A stretch of DNA of 64,000 nt from Prochlorococcus sp. AH-736-L23 (GCA_028141225.1 JAOIPS010000001.1:62001-126000), one strand, 5' to 3'. Shown: positions 15,626 through 24,542, counted from the first letter of the stretch. Numbers and translations are program-made. The notes: generated from the letters alone by a model not told the origin.

Positions 15626-15961
15626 CTATCTAAGTTTATTTTGCCCATTACCCGTCTTACCAAAGCCTAGCCATATGAACCAAAGGATCCATCCGAAGAT
15701 AGGTATTAAATTAATAAAGATCCATTTCCAATCTTTTCCAAAATCTCTGATTCTCCTTAAATCAATAGCTATTTGAGGAATGATACAAACTATTCCATAA
15801 GCATTGAATCCAAACGTTTTAAAAAATATTGGGATAGTTAGGAAAGAAATTATAAGATTTGCTAATTGAACATACCACCAGTCAGATCGAGATGTAAATC
15901 CCCTGAAGACTGTAGCTTTTATCCAAAACTCTTTATATGCATTGAAAAAATCATTAAGCAT
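15626..15961 (-). CDS. DUF805 inner-membrane protein
   Basis: 111 aa. The N-terminus (KEFWIKATVFRGFTSRSDWWYVQLAN) is the DUF805 signature with R-x-SR-x-(W/F)W. Three hydrophobic segments follow, and the Arg-rich loop (IAIDLRRIRDFGKDW) is conserved in the family. Function of DUF805 is unknown. Convergent with the gene at 15297, 11 nt apart. Confidence 0.8.
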   Translation of the reverse strand: MLNDFFNAYKEFWIKATVFRGFTSRSDWWYVQLANLIISFLTIPIFFKTFGFNAYGIVCIIPQIAIDLRRIRDFGKDWKWIFINLIPIFGWILWFIWLGFGKTGNGQNKLR

Positions 15962-16029
15962 AAATTAACAATCTAAAGAATTTAACATTATCGATTTAAT
16001 CTTCAATTTATCAAAATGTTATTTATTTA

Positions 16030-16194
16030 CTAAATAGGATCAAATAAATTCATATCATTTAAATCTTGTTTTGGGATCTCATCTTGATTTGGTAATGAAC
16101 AGTATCCGTCTTTGCAAATCATCTTTTCTTTTGCAATACTTGTGTTCTCTGAGAATATATTTTTGTTATTGTTATTTGAAGATTCTTTTAGCAT
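16030..16194 (-). CDS. small acidic hypothetical protein (54 aa)
   Basis: MLKESSNNNNKNIFSE, then a Cys pair (MICKDGYCSLP) and an acidic end (QDLNDMNLFDPI). The C-x4-C in the middle and low-complexity Asn start suggest a disordered protein with a small redox or metal site. Not recognised. Confidence 0.5.
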   Translation of the reverse strand: MLKESSNNNNKNIFSENTSIAKEKMICKDGYCSLPNQDEIPKQDLNDMNLFDPI

Positions 16195-16275
16195 TTATAT
16201 AAAAAATTAAATCCAATATTAAATTAATAACTCAATTTATTTTGATAAGCAACAAAATTAATATTAATTATCTAT

Positions 16276-16371
16276 TTACTTCTTTTGATTTGGCAAATCT
16301 CTCCAAAATAGCGCCATTATATAAATGAATAAAAATATAGAACAAATATAAAGTAAAGAATTTAGATGCAT
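16276..16371 (-). CDS. single-pass membrane microprotein (31 aa)
   Basis: MHLNSLLYICSIFLFIYIMALFWRDLP is one hydrophobic segment ending in a Trp-Arg-Asp interface and QKK tail. Shape and size resemble small photosynthetic complex subunits; no specific match. The stretch 16372-16628 on its right is empty. Confidence 0.5.
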   Translation of the reverse strand: MHLNSLLYICSIFLFIYIMALFWRDLPNQKK

Positions 16372-16628
16372 GTTTATTTATTATTAAAGTAATTATAAAG
16401 AAATGAACTTCCACAAAAAAGGGATATCAATAGATTGGTAATTGTTTAATTTAGCAATCGTTCGAATTCTAGTATTTATTTAAGTTATTTATGCTTTTCC
16501 CAAATTTTAATAAGAAAAAGTTTTAAATTTTAGGAATATATATATCTTTTAGCTAGTAAAACTTATAACTCTAAGAATTTTATAAATTTAATAGAAATAA
16601 TATATTTCTTAATGATTTTTTGTGATAT

Positions 16629-16769
16629 TTACGATTTATCCTTGTATGTTTCTGTTAAAGCTTTCCTACCTTCTTTAAGGGTTTTTAAGACCAGCCAAGA
16701 GAGTGAAGAAATGATAAGAATAGTAAGCGTAATTAGGGAAAAAAGAGTTGTATCAATATTAATAATCAA
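16629..16769 (-). CDS. single-pass membrane microprotein (46 aa, TTG start)
   Basis: A polar start (IINIDTT) leads into one hydrophobic helix (LFSLITLTILIISSLSWLVL), then a basic helical tail (KTLKEGRKALTETYKDK). No ATG is available in frame, so TTG at 16769 is taken as the start. Below the track cutoff; unknown family. Confidence 0.5.
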   Translation of the reverse strand: MIINIDTTLFSLITLTILIISSLSWLVLKTLKEGRKALTETYKDKS

Positions 16770-16810
16770 TTTACTGGAAATAAATTTTTAGTTTGAAATT
16801 TTAAAGGATT

Positions 16811-16993
16811 TTAAGGATTAGATCTGGAGTATGCAGGTATAAGCATCCCACCATCTTGGTCGTCATTATTATCATCATCAAATCCTCCTCCTAGAAGTAA
16901 CTCGATGACTACAAGTGCAGCTATGGGGTAAAAGCACCATAAAATCGCTGTAAAAGGAGTTACTGAGGAAGAAGCCGAGTATAGTTCTGTCAT
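16811..16993 (-). CDS. small membrane protein with acidic DDQDGG tail (60 aa)
   Basis: MTELYSASSSVTPFTAIL begins the protein; a membrane helix (LWCFYPIAALVVIELLLGGG) is followed by FDDDNNDDQDGGMLIP. The ATG at 16993 is preferred over the track start six codons upstream because MTELYS gives the usual short polar N-terminus. The acidic run resembles a divalent-cation site. The protein at 18132 has the same DDQDGG tail after a helix. Confidence 0.7.
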   Translation of the reverse strand: MTELYSASSSVTPFTAILWCFYPIAALVVIELLLGGGFDDDNNDDQDGGMLIPAYSRSNP

Positions 16994-17276
16994 GAAATAA
17001 TAATAATCCAAAGAAACAATAATTGTGGATCCACTAGGTAGTGTTATTCAATATTTCTATAAATATTTTTTAAAAACTTTTCTCTTTTGCACAATTAGAT
17101 CTTTGGTATGTATTGATATTTTGATTCTTAAATTTGAATTTTAATAATAATTTTATTGGACCTACTGAAAAACTAATAATGACATAATGAATCTCGCAAT
17201 TGTTATTTTTTATACTTAACAATAATTGTACAATTTTGATTCAAAAACTATTATTTATCTTGATTTTATAAATTCT

Positions 17277-17408
17277 ATGTTTTCTTTCACTTTTGATCCT
17301 TTAGCTGCGATATTTGGTATATCAGGAATTGTAGGCTTCTTTTTCTTTGTTTCTGCTGCTAAGGGAACTTCCAGTATCAATACAAAACCAAAAAAGGAAT
17401 TAGATTAG
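17277..17408 (+). CDS. small membrane protein (43 aa)
   Basis: The track gives a TTG start at 17226, but the ATG at 17277 (MFSFTFDPLAAIFGISG) yields a compact one-helix protein (IFGISGIVGFFFFVSAA) with a Lys-rich tail (TKPKKELD). The family is not named by me; proteins of this form are frequent in picocyanobacteria. Confidence 0.6.
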   Translation: MFSFTFDPLAAIFGISGIVGFFFFVSAAKGTSSINTKPKKELD

Positions 17409-17473
17409 AACTTATTCTGTCAGAAAACTAAATTGAAATTTTAAATTTAGTATTTTAAAAGGCTTGTTAATTA

Positions 17474-17644
17474 TTACTTATTCCATTGTTTAGAAATAAA
17501 TTCAAGAAAATCTTTTAGATCCTCTTCAGGACAATTTGTTTGTTTTTGTAAATCAATGCAAATTTGCTTAATATTTTCAAAGGCCTTTTTTACTATTTCG
17601 TTTTTTTCAATAACCTCAAAATATTCTTGATCAGTAAAAGGCAT
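17474..17644 (-). CDS. small soluble hypothetical protein (56 aa)
   Basis: MPFTDQEYFEVIEKNEIVKK, then helical sequence with two cysteines (QICIDLQKQTNCPEEDL) and a final Trp. Acidic and probably all-helical. Not recognised. Transcribed in the same direction as the genes on either side on this strand. Confidence 0.55.
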   Translation of the reverse strand: MPFTDQEYFEVIEKNEIVKKAFENIKQICIDLQKQTNCPEEDLKDFLEFISKQWNK

Positions 17645-17735
17645 AATATTAGTTTCCTTCTTTAAAATTAATTATTAACCATATTTTATCTCCATTGACT
17701 TAACAGTAAAGAAGAAAAAATCTTTTTTCTTAAAT

Positions 17736-18011
17736 TTAGCTACCCAATCGATAATGTTTTTTAATACTTTTGGTTACTTCCCATTCGCAGTTAAGTCCAG
17801 CAGGAAACTCAACTAGATCTCCAGCTTTAATCACGTAAATGTCACCGTTTTGGGTACTTATTTTCGCTCGACCTTCAATAATTAAGCAAATTTCCTTATC
17901 ATCGTAATTCCATCGAAATTTGCTTGGCTCACATTCCCAAATAGGCCAACTTTTTATTCCATATTGAATTATTACGCTTGCACTACAGGGGGAAGTTATT
18001 AGAACTTTCAC
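17736..18011 (-). CDS. cupin-domain protein (DUF861/cupin_3)
   Basis: 91 aa forming one small beta barrel. SWPIWECEPSKFRWNYDDKE, then CLIIEGRAKI and GDIYVIKAGDLVEFPAGL follow the cupin_3 pattern (first strand W-x2-W/F, E-x-C-x-I-x-EG, PAG). Families of this type include ureidoglycine aminohydrolase-like and sensing proteins; the ligand is unknown here. Cytoplasmic. Confidence 0.8.
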   Translation of the reverse strand: MKVLITSPCSASVIIQYGIKSWPIWECEPSKFRWNYDDKEICLIIEGRAKISTQNGDIYVIKAGDLVEFPAGLNCEWEVTKSIKKHYRLGS

Positions 18012-18131
18012 GAAATAGTTCGGATGTGTTTTTTCATTTTACAAATAAAAGAAATATTTATTTTCGAGAATGTGCATTTCTTTACTGTCTTTTATTTTTT
18101 TTCGTTTATCATAAAAAAAAATTTCTAATTT

Positions 18132-18266
18132 ATGGATGAGCTTTCTGTATTGTCAATTTCGCTATCTATAGCTTCTTTAGGAATATTTTTTTTATTTTTC
18201 GCTTCAAATGATGATGATGACCAAGATGGAGGTAAGTTGATTAAATCATTAGAAAGAATCAATTAA
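18132..18266 (+). CDS. small membrane protein with acidic DDQDGG tail (44 aa)
   Basis: MDELSVLSISLSIASLGIFFLFFA is a membrane helix; ASNDDDDQDGG follows, then a basic end (KLIKSLERIN). The DDQDGG motif after the helix is shared with the protein at 16811, which suggests a small family or common partner. Too short for the ORF track. Confidence 0.6.
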   Translation: MDELSVLSISLSIASLGIFFLFFASNDDDDQDGGKLIKSLERIN

Positions 18267-18268
18267 TT

Positions 18269-18385
18269 CTAAGTAAATAAAACATTCAATAGAGATTTAT
18301 AACCTATAAAGCCTGCATAAATGCAGCTTAAAAAAATAACATAAACTTCCAATGTGCCGAGTCTTTTTTTCTTTAATGTTTTCAT
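18269..18385 (-). CDS. single-pass membrane microprotein (38 aa)
   Basis: Basic start (MKTLKKKRLG), then one helix (VYVIFLSCIYAGFIGY) and a short tail. Tail-to-tail with the gene at 18132, two bases apart. Family unknown. Confidence 0.5.
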   Translation of the reverse strand: MKTLKKKRLGTLEVYVIFLSCIYAGFIGYKSLLNVLFT

Positions 18386-18462
18386 TGTTTTGAGTGTTTA
18401 TAGGGTAATTTTATTTAATCTTATTTTTATTAACATGAGTATTTTTTACATTAACTCAGATA

Positions 18463-19335
18463 TTAAAGAATTATTAATGTCAAGCCAAAAAATAAAAAAC
18501 AAGTAAAAAATATTATTTTTTTGGTAATTTCTCTTTCCTCATTTTTAGCAAAAAATAAGGAAATTACTGGAGATGTGCTTAATAAAGCCCATCCTACTCC
18601 TATAGGAAGGGTTTTAAAAACAACTTGTTGTAGCAATATTCCTATATTTGTTCCAAGAAGTATTGAGAGCAAAAATCTTTTTTGTTGTTTTTTTTCTATG
18701 TTTTTTAAGAAAAAATTAATCTTAAATCCTTTTAGACTAATTAAAAAAAATATTGCACCTAATAATCTTATTTCAGTTGTAAGGAAAGGAGATAAATTGC
18801 TTTGAAGGAAAACCATCCTTGATAAAAGACCTCCAAGAACAGCACATAAAACTGATAAAAAAGGAAAAGCAAAAATCTTAATGTTATTTTTTCCTGAGAA
18901 AGGGGAGTTTTCCTCTTTAAAATCGTTACCTTTTTTGAGAATTATGAATAGCGCAATCGTAACTATAATTATTCCAACCCATGATTTTATTTTTAAATTT
19001 TCATTAATAAAAAATTCCCCTGACAAAGCAGCGATTAAAGGAGAAAGAGTTTCTATAGATAAAGTTTTTCTTGTGCCAATTGTTTGTAGTGACTTTAAAT
19101 AGAAAGTATCACCTAAACCAATACCTATTATTCCACTAATTAGTAGGATAAATATGTTTCTTAATTCAGTAGTAGAACTTAGATTGATAAAAGCAGGTAT
19201 AAAAATTAAAAAAGCTATTATATTTTTTATTAAATTAATATCTATTGATTTATATTTTTTAGTTTGCGAGCGCCAAATAAAGCATGCATATGTCCAAGAT
19301 GTAGCAGCTCCAAAAGCACAAAGGATTCCAATCAA
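18463..19335 (-). CDS. EamA/DMT-family permease
   Basis: 290 aa with about ten hydrophobic segments in two repeated halves, as in drug/metabolite transporters. Typical features are the N-terminal helix ending WTYACFIWR and the helix-4/5 region SLQTIGTRKTLSIETLSPLI. A TTG codon starts the frame. Such carriers export or exchange small metabolites across the inner membrane; the substrate cannot be deduced. Transcribed alone. Confidence 0.85.
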   Translation of the reverse strand: MIGILCAFGAATSWTYACFIWRSQTKKYKSIDINLIKNIIAFLIFIPAFINLSSTTELRNIFILLISGIIGIGLGDTFYLKSLQTIGTRKTLSIETLSPLIAALSGEFFINENLKIKSWVGIIIVTIALFIILKKGNDFKEENSPFSGKNNIKIFAFPFLSVLCAVLGGLLSRMVFLQSNLSPFLTTEIRLLGAIFFLISLKGFKINFFLKNIEKKQQKRFLLSILLGTNIGILLQQVVFKTLPIGVGWALLSTSPVISLFFAKNEEREITKKIIFFTCFLFFGLTLIIL

Positions 19336-19356
19336 AACGAATAATTTTTAAAAATT

Positions 19357-19455
19357 TTATTTTATAAATTGAGTAAATGCTAAAAAGAATACATAAATAA
19401 GAATCAAAATCCCAGGTAAGTACTGAATTAGTGATTTGAAATTATTTTTTTTCAT
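19357..19455 (-). CDS. single-pass membrane microprotein (32 aa)
   Basis: MKKNNFKSLIQYLPG precedes one hydrophobic stretch (ILILIYVFFLAF) and a short tail. It lies 21 nt upstream of the EamA permease on the same strand and may be cotranscribed with it. Unknown family; evidence is the membrane-like composition only. Confidence 0.45.
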   Translation of the reverse strand: MKKNNFKSLIQYLPGILILIYVFFLAFTQFIK

Positions 19456-19471
19456 ATTTTCAAAATTTGTT

Positions 19472-19660
19472 TTAAACAGTTTTTTTATTAGTAGGGTACA
19501 AACTCTCTAACTTCTTTCTTCTTTGCACTTTTGCATTAATTCTTTCTTCTTTTTCTTTTTTCTTGATCTCATCATTTATCTTATTTTGTCTATATCCAAA
19601 CCAAAGTAGAACCCAAATAACAGATGTTATTAAAAGAAGAGCAGTATATTGACCAGTCAT
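19472..19660 (-). CDS. membrane-anchored coiled-coil microprotein (62 aa)
   Basis: Starting at the ATG at 19660 gives MTGQYTALLLITSVIWVLLW (one helix), then a strongly charged helix (EIKKKEKEERINAKVQRRKK) ending LESLYPTNKK. The track begins 16 codons earlier, without need. The R-x3-L-x-LYP-type ending is also seen in the microprotein at 30238. Function unknown. Confidence 0.65.
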   Translation of the reverse strand: MTGQYTALLLITSVIWVLLWFGYRQNKINDEIKKKEKEERINAKVQRRKKLESLYPTNKKTV

Positions 19661-19892
19661 AGGAAAACTGGCCTCAGAATATTTAACGTAAGAAAATATC
19701 AAAATCATTTAATTAACTTAAAGCATAAAAATAACGACTGCGTTAATTTTTCTAGAAATATAAAAATTAGTGATTTGTAGCTTTTTTTATGAAGTTTTAA
19801 AGTTTTTTATTTATTTTTTTTTGGTTTTTGGAGTAATTTTTCTTTATAACTCCTTGCTATTATCAGATTGAAGCATATTAAATAATAAGTTT

Positions 19893-21125
19893 TTGGAACC
19901 TTTTGATTTAGCAGTTGTTGGAGGTGGTGCAGCCGGTTTTATGACAGCAATAACTGCTGCTGAAAATGGAGTAAAAAGAATAATAATACTTGAAGGTACT
20001 TCAAAACTTATGGAGAAAGTAAGGATTAGTGGAGGGGGAAGATGTAACGTCACTAATGCGACATGGATACCGAATGAACTAATTGAGAATTACCCCAGAG
20101 GTGGAATTCAGCTCTTGGAATCATTTAATCGTTTTGCTACTGGAGATGTATACGATTGGTTTGAGAAAAAAGGGTTAAAATTAAAAATTGAGGAAGATCT
20201 AAGAGTATTCCCAGTGTCTAATTCTTCTTCAGATGTTATTGATTGTTTGAGAAAAAGTGCTTTATCAAAAAACGTAGAGATATTAACAAAATTTTTTGTA
20301 AAAGAAATTTCAAAAACTCCAGATAATATATTCAATATTTTTAGTCTTAAAAAAGCAAAGGTAACTTCAAAAAATATTATTCTTTCAACTGGAGGTAATC
20401 CAAGCGGATATAAATTAGCTCAAAATCTTGGACATAATATTGTTAAACCTGTGCCATCTCTTTTTACTTTTTCTACAAAAGAACCAAATTTGGATGAATG
20501 TAGTGGGGTATCGATAAAGGGCATAGATATAGAAATTAAATTAAACAATAAGAATTTTCAAAATAGAGGCGATTTGCTAATAACTCATTGGGGTTTTAGT
20601 GGACCAGCAGTATTAAAACTTTCATCAATTGCAGCAAGGGAACTATATAGCCAAAAATATAAATTTAATCTAATAATTAAATGGTCTGCTTTAAGTTATG
20701 AGGAGTTAAAAGAAAAAGTTAAATATTTAAGATTAAATAAAGGCAAGGTGAATCTAATTAACAGTAGACCTGTTCCACTATTAACAAAAAGATTATGGAT
20801 TTTTTTATTAAATAAAATAGGTATTGATAAAGAGAAAAAGTGGGCTGATTTACTAGCGGATGAAAGAGAGAAAATGATAAATATTCTAATGAAGGACAAA
20901 TATATAATTTCGGGCAAAGGTCCATTTGGAGAGGAATTTGTTACTTCTGGAGGCGTAAAAATTAATGAAGTCAATTTTAAAAGTATGGAGAGCTTAATTT
21001 GTCCAGGATTATTTTTTTCTGGAGAAGTTTTAGATGTTGATGGGATTACAGGTGGATTTAATTTCCAACATTGTTGGACAAGTGGATGGATCGCTGGGAT
21101 GGCAGTCTCAAAGTTAAAACATTAA
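19893..21125 (+). CDS. HI0933-family flavoprotein (NAD(P)/FAD-dependent oxidoreductase)
   Basis: 410 aa, full length. VVGGGAAGFMTAITAAENG (about residues 8-26) binds FAD ADP, ISGGGRCNVTN (about 46-56) is the family signature and GGFNFQHCWTSGWIAGM near the C-terminus is the second flavin contact. HI0933/YhiN proteins are soluble oxidoreductases of unknown substrate. Starts at TTG with the flavin loop only seven residues in. A 15-bp tandem repeat begins in its stop codon. Confidence 0.88.
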   Translation: MEPFDLAVVGGGAAGFMTAITAAENGVKRIIILEGTSKLMEKVRISGGGRCNVTNATWIPNELIENYPRGGIQLLESFNRFATGDVYDWFEKKGLKLKIEEDLRVFPVSNSSSDVIDCLRKSALSKNVEILTKFFVKEISKTPDNIFNIFSLKKAKVTSKNIILSTGGNPSGYKLAQNLGHNIVKPVPSLFTFSTKEPNLDECSGVSIKGIDIEIKLNNKNFQNRGDLLITHWGFSGPAVLKLSSIAARELYSQKYKFNLIIKWSALSYEELKEKVKYLRLNKGKVNLINSRPVPLLTKRLWIFLLNKIGIDKEKKWADLLADEREKMINILMKDKYIISGKGPFGEEFVTSGGVKINEVNFKSMESLICPGLFFSGEVLDVDGITGGFNFQHCWTSGWIAGMAVSKLKH

Positions 21126-21152
21126 GTAACAAATCAATAAGTAACAAATCAA
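21123..21152. repeat. 15-bp tandem duplication, two copies
   Basis: TAAGTAACAAATCAA occurs twice in a row, starting at the stop codon of the flavoprotein gene, so the duplication supplies extra in-frame stops. It is a small slippage-type repeat with no coding effect. Confidence 0.9.
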
Positions 21153-21241
21153 TAAGTTTATCTTTTTTTTATTAAGTATTAGAAGGAAAAAGTTTTTTGA
21201 AGAAACTTTAATTTTAAAGTTTTAATTATTGGTGAAGATTA

Positions 21242-21991
21242 ATGAAGAATCTTGTATCAAAAAAAGAAGAAGAGGAAAGAAGATTAAAAGCTTTAGCAGA
21301 ATATAGGATTTTGGGAACCAAGCCAGAATCATGTTATGACGATATTACAAAAATTGCTGCTACAACCTGTAATGTGCCTATTTCTTTAATGACTTTGGTA
21401 GACAAAGATAAACAATGGTTTAAATCCAAAATAGGACTTCAAATATCAGAAACTAGAAGGGATTGGTCTTTTTGTACACATGCAATAAAAGAAAATAGTC
21501 CATTAATTATTCATGATGCTTTCCAAGATGAAAGATTTATAAATAATCCATTGGTAACTGGAGACCCAAAGATTCGTTTTTATGCAGGTTTTCCCCTTAG
21601 AAATAGTGATGGTAATAAGCTTGGAACTCTTTGTGTAATAGATAGAAAGCCAGGAAATCTAACTACACAACAATTTAATATTATGGAATTATTATCCAAG
21701 CAAATAGTTTCATTTTTAGAGCTTAGAAAAAAGTCATTAAATTTGCTAGATGCATTGTCTAATTTGCATAAACAGGAGGGAATTTTATCTGTATGTTCAT
21801 ATTGCAGAGAAGTGAAAAATAAGGAGGGCGATTGGATGCATTTAGAAAAATATCTTTCTAAAGTTACTGATATTAGATTCAGTCATGGGGTTTGTGATAA
21901 TTGTATGGAAAAACACTTCCCAGATGTAATAGAAGTATGGAATAAAAAGGATTTTTTTGAAGATGGCCAGAAAAGGTATTTAAAGTCCTAG
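21242..21991 (+). CDS. GAF-domain protein with C-terminal Cys-pair module
   Basis: 249 aa. A GAF domain covers roughly 25-160 (PISLMTLVDKDKQWFKSKIG, WSFCTHAIKE, FYAGFPLRNSDGNKLGTLCV). After a helix, the C-terminal module VCSYCREVKNKEGDW, then SHGVCDNCMEKHFPD, follows a known module found at the end of GAF and receiver proteins, with two CxxC pairs likely binding zinc. No kinase, cyclase or HTH output is present, so it is probably an accessory sensor or partner protein. The ligand is unknown. Confidence 0.85.
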   Translation: MKNLVSKKEEEERRLKALAEYRILGTKPESCYDDITKIAATTCNVPISLMTLVDKDKQWFKSKIGLQISETRRDWSFCTHAIKENSPLIIHDAFQDERFINNPLVTGDPKIRFYAGFPLRNSDGNKLGTLCVIDRKPGNLTTQQFNIMELLSKQIVSFLELRKKSLNLLDALSNLHKQEGILSVCSYCREVKNKEGDWMHLEKYLSKVTDIRFSHGVCDNCMEKHFPDVIEVWNKKDFFEDGQKRYLKS

Positions 21992-22079
21992 ATTCAATAC
22001 ATTGCTTTTTATTGTTTAATCTAATTTATAAACAAATTCTTTATTTGGTAGTTAGTATTGTATAAATTTTGACTCGAAG

Positions 22080-22565
22080 ATGTTATTCGGAACGTTATTT
22101 ACAGGTGAAATTGCTAAAAGTGCATTAGTAGCATATGTTCATTATTTAGGAATTATTTTGTGTTTCGGATCTCTTTTGTTTGAAAGATTGACTCTCAAAG
22201 TAGGTCTTAATAGAAATGAGACGATCTCAATGATAATTGCAGATGTGGTTTATGGTTTAGCAGGAGTTGCGATATTAGTTACTGGGATTTTGCGTGTTAA
22301 GTATTTTGGTCAAGGAGGGGATTTCTATACAGGTAATCCTGTGTTTTGGATAAAGGTTTCTCTTTATATTGTTGTGGGATTACTTTCTTTATACCCAACA
22401 ACAACCTATATCTTATGGGCCATTCCTTTAAGTAAGAATAAATTACCTGAAATATCTGAAAATCTAGTCAGGAGGTTTAGACTAATCATTACTACTGAAT
22501 TAGTGGGCTTTGCAACAATACCTTTGTTTGCCACTCTCATGGCTAGAGGTGTAGGTTTAGGTTGA
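22080..22565 (+). CDS. DUF2214 membrane protein
   Basis: 161 aa with four hydrophobic segments. AYVHYLGIILCFGSLLFER at the start is the DUF2214 signature, and the loop before the third helix reads GQGGDFYTGNPVFWIK. The family is a four-helix inner-membrane protein of unknown function in cyanobacteria and proteobacteria. The next gene starts within its last 4 nt, so they are cotranslated. Confidence 0.8.
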   Translation: MLFGTLFTGEIAKSALVAYVHYLGIILCFGSLLFERLTLKVGLNRNETISMIIADVVYGLAGVAILVTGILRVKYFGQGGDFYTGNPVFWIKVSLYIVVGLLSLYPTTTYILWAIPLSKNKLPEISENLVRRFRLIITTELVGFATIPLFATLMARGVGLG

Positions 22566-23098
22566 ATAATTTATTTCTAGAAAGAAATTGTTTAAAAAGT
22601 GCAAACAAACTATATAGATGGAGTTTAAGTTATAAGATTTCTATATCTAAAAAAGAGATTATCTTTATTGGTTTAAATCCCTCATTATCGGATGAAGTTT
22701 TCTTGGACAACACAACAAAAAAGATAATCAAAATTTCGAAAAACAATAATTACGGCAAAGTAATATTAATAAATCTATTTGCTCTTATTTCAAGCAAACC
22801 AGAAAAACTTTTTAAACATAAAAATCCTGTGGGCTATCTAAACAATAATCATATTTATAAAAACTTAAAACACTGGTCTGAAAGTAAAAATTGTGATTTA
22901 TGGTTAGGTTGGGGTAACAAAGGTAAATTTCTAAATAGAAATAAAAGAATATCAAAAAAAATAATGCAATATAACTCAATTAGGAAAAATAATTTTGATA
23001 ATCCTCTTGGACCGCTTTTAATTAAGAAAACAATCAAAGATAATCCAATACACCCTCTATATTGTTCTGATTATTCAATCCTCCAATCTTATTTTTAG
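22562..23098 (+). CDS. DUF1643 protein
   Basis: 178 aa. IIFIGLNPSLSDEVFLDNTT matches the DUF1643 core (I-x-LNPS-x-A/S-D). LINLFALISSKPEKL and LWLGWGNKGKF are the following conserved parts. Soluble; function unknown, often carried near mobile or variable DNA in other genomes. The TTG start overlaps the DUF2214 stop by 4 nt. Confidence 0.8.
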   Translation: MNNLFLERNCLKSANKLYRWSLSYKISISKKEIIFIGLNPSLSDEVFLDNTTKKIIKISKNNNYGKVILINLFALISSKPEKLFKHKNPVGYLNNNHIYKNLKHWSESKNCDLWLGWGNKGKFLNRNKRISKKIMQYNSIRKNNFDNPLGPLLIKKTIKDNPIHPLYCSDYSILQSYF

Positions 23099-23180
23099 GT
23101 AGTAAGGCTCAAATGCAAACCAGTATTTTTAGCTATTCCATTAAATATGTGTTAATTTCTATTTGTTAAGTTAACCTAAT

Positions 23181-23309
23181 ATGAAAATTTCAAAGCAATT
23201 AAATAAACTAAAAAACTTGAATGTTGAGGCAGAAAAATGTTCTACAAGAGAAGAAGCCAAAAAAATAATTAATAAAGCAATTAAAGCACAAAGTAAAATC
23301 AACAAATAA
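23181..23309 (+). CDS. small Lys-rich helical protein (42 aa)
   Basis: MKISKQLNKLKNLNVEAEKC, then EEAKKIINKAIKAQSKINK. A short basic coiled-coil or helical peptide with one Cys. Not recognised. Lies between DUF1643 and the pirin, same strand. Confidence 0.5.
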   Translation: MKISKQLNKLKNLNVEAEKCSTREEAKKIINKAIKAQSKINK

Positions 23310-23396
23310 ATAAAAAGTAATTTCAATTATTCATAAATTATAATTTTCAAAAATATTTAATTTACACAAATACACCATATTTATTTCTTAGTATTT

Positions 23397-24128
23397 ATGT
23401 CTTTGAAAATAATTAAAATAAGGAAATCGCGTGAAAGATTTAGATCGACTAGAGAATGGCTAAATTCGATGCATTCATTTTCTTTCGCAGAGCATAGAGA
23501 TCCAAAATGGGATAATTTTGGGAAAATTAGAGTTATAAACGAAGATATTATTTCTCCTAATGCAGGATTTAATACACATTCTCATGCAAATATGGAAATA
23601 ATTACTGTCGTAACAAAAGGAGCAATAACTCATAGAGACTCTTTAAACAATCTTGGAAAAATTCGCAAAGATGAAGTACAAGTTATGTCTGCAGGTACTG
23701 GAATTACTCACAGTGAGAAAAATGAAGAGAATAAACCTTGTAAGTTGTTCCAGATTTGGATATACCCTCAAAAAGAAAATATCAAACCTCGATATGATCA
23801 AATTTCATTAAATGAAAAGTTGTGGGACAATCTTATTTTTAATTACAAAGACGGTAAAAATAATAAGCTTTTTCTAAATCAAAGTATCTCTTTATGGCGT
23901 TGTAAATATAAGCCAATTAAAGAAAAAAAATTGCCCTCAAAAATCGATAAATATAATTGGATACAAATAATAGAAGGTAATCTTTTATTAAAAAGTAAAG
24001 ACTCTAATTCAAATATATTTCTCGAATCTGGAGATGGCTTGGGTTTTGAAGTTAATTATTATGATGATGTCTCTATAGATACTGAAAAAAACACAGATTT
24101 TCTATTATTTTCGATGCCTTGCTTATAA
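23397..24128 (+). CDS. pirin-family bicupin protein
   Basis: 243 aa. The N-terminal cupin has STREWLNSMHSFSFAEHRDP and the iron-ligand motif FNTHSHANMEIITVV; GTGITHSEKNEE supplies the other ligands. The C-terminal half is a second, metal-free cupin. Pirins are non-heme iron proteins; some are quercetinases, others regulate. The natural substrate cannot be assigned. Cytoplasmic. Confidence 0.85.
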   Translation: MSLKIIKIRKSRERFRSTREWLNSMHSFSFAEHRDPKWDNFGKIRVINEDIISPNAGFNTHSHANMEIITVVTKGAITHRDSLNNLGKIRKDEVQVMSAGTGITHSEKNEENKPCKLFQIWIYPQKENIKPRYDQISLNEKLWDNLIFNYKDGKNNKLFLNQSISLWRCKYKPIKEKKLPSKIDKYNWIQIIEGNLLLKSKDSNSNIFLESGDGLGFEVNYYDDVSIDTEKNTDFLLFSMPCL

Positions 24129-24141
24129 TTTAGCTATTATT

Positions 24142-24456
24142 TTAACCGTCAACTCCTTTATTAAATGCATTTAAGGCTTGCAAAGCCATATTAAGGTGGA
24201 CTTCCATAGCGCCAAGAGCAATTAAAGAATTTGGTGATTTATCTTTTAGTAAATTCTCTTTTCTTTTTGATAACTCATTAACTACTCTCTTAGTTGAAGC
24301 TTCCCAATTGTTGATTAACTCTTCAAATTCTCTTTTTTCAGGGCTTTCTATTTCTGTTAATTCATCAGAAAAATGAGAATCCTTTTGTGCCTTAAGCATC
24401 AAGTAACTTAATTTTTTATGGCTTATTGCTTGAGGTAAATTGTTAGATTCACTCAT
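24142..24456 (-). CDS. conserved-looking helical hypothetical protein (104 aa)
   Basis: Soluble and helical throughout, with charged SPEKREFEELINNWEASTKR and LIALGAMEVHLNMALQALNAF near the C-terminus. I do not recognise a family. Convergent with the pirin, 13 nt apart. The start MSESNNLPQ is the first ATG. Confidence 0.6.
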   Translation of the reverse strand: MSESNNLPQAISHKKLSYLMLKAQKDSHFSDELTEIESPEKREFEELINNWEASTKRVVNELSKRKENLLKDKSPNSLIALGAMEVHLNMALQALNAFNKGVDG

Positions 24457-24542
24457 TGCTAGTGATTAATTTATAGTCAAAATCTAACTAATTAAGAGAA
24501 TATTTGCTAGTGGGTAAACGGTTGTGATGACCGACCTGAAAA

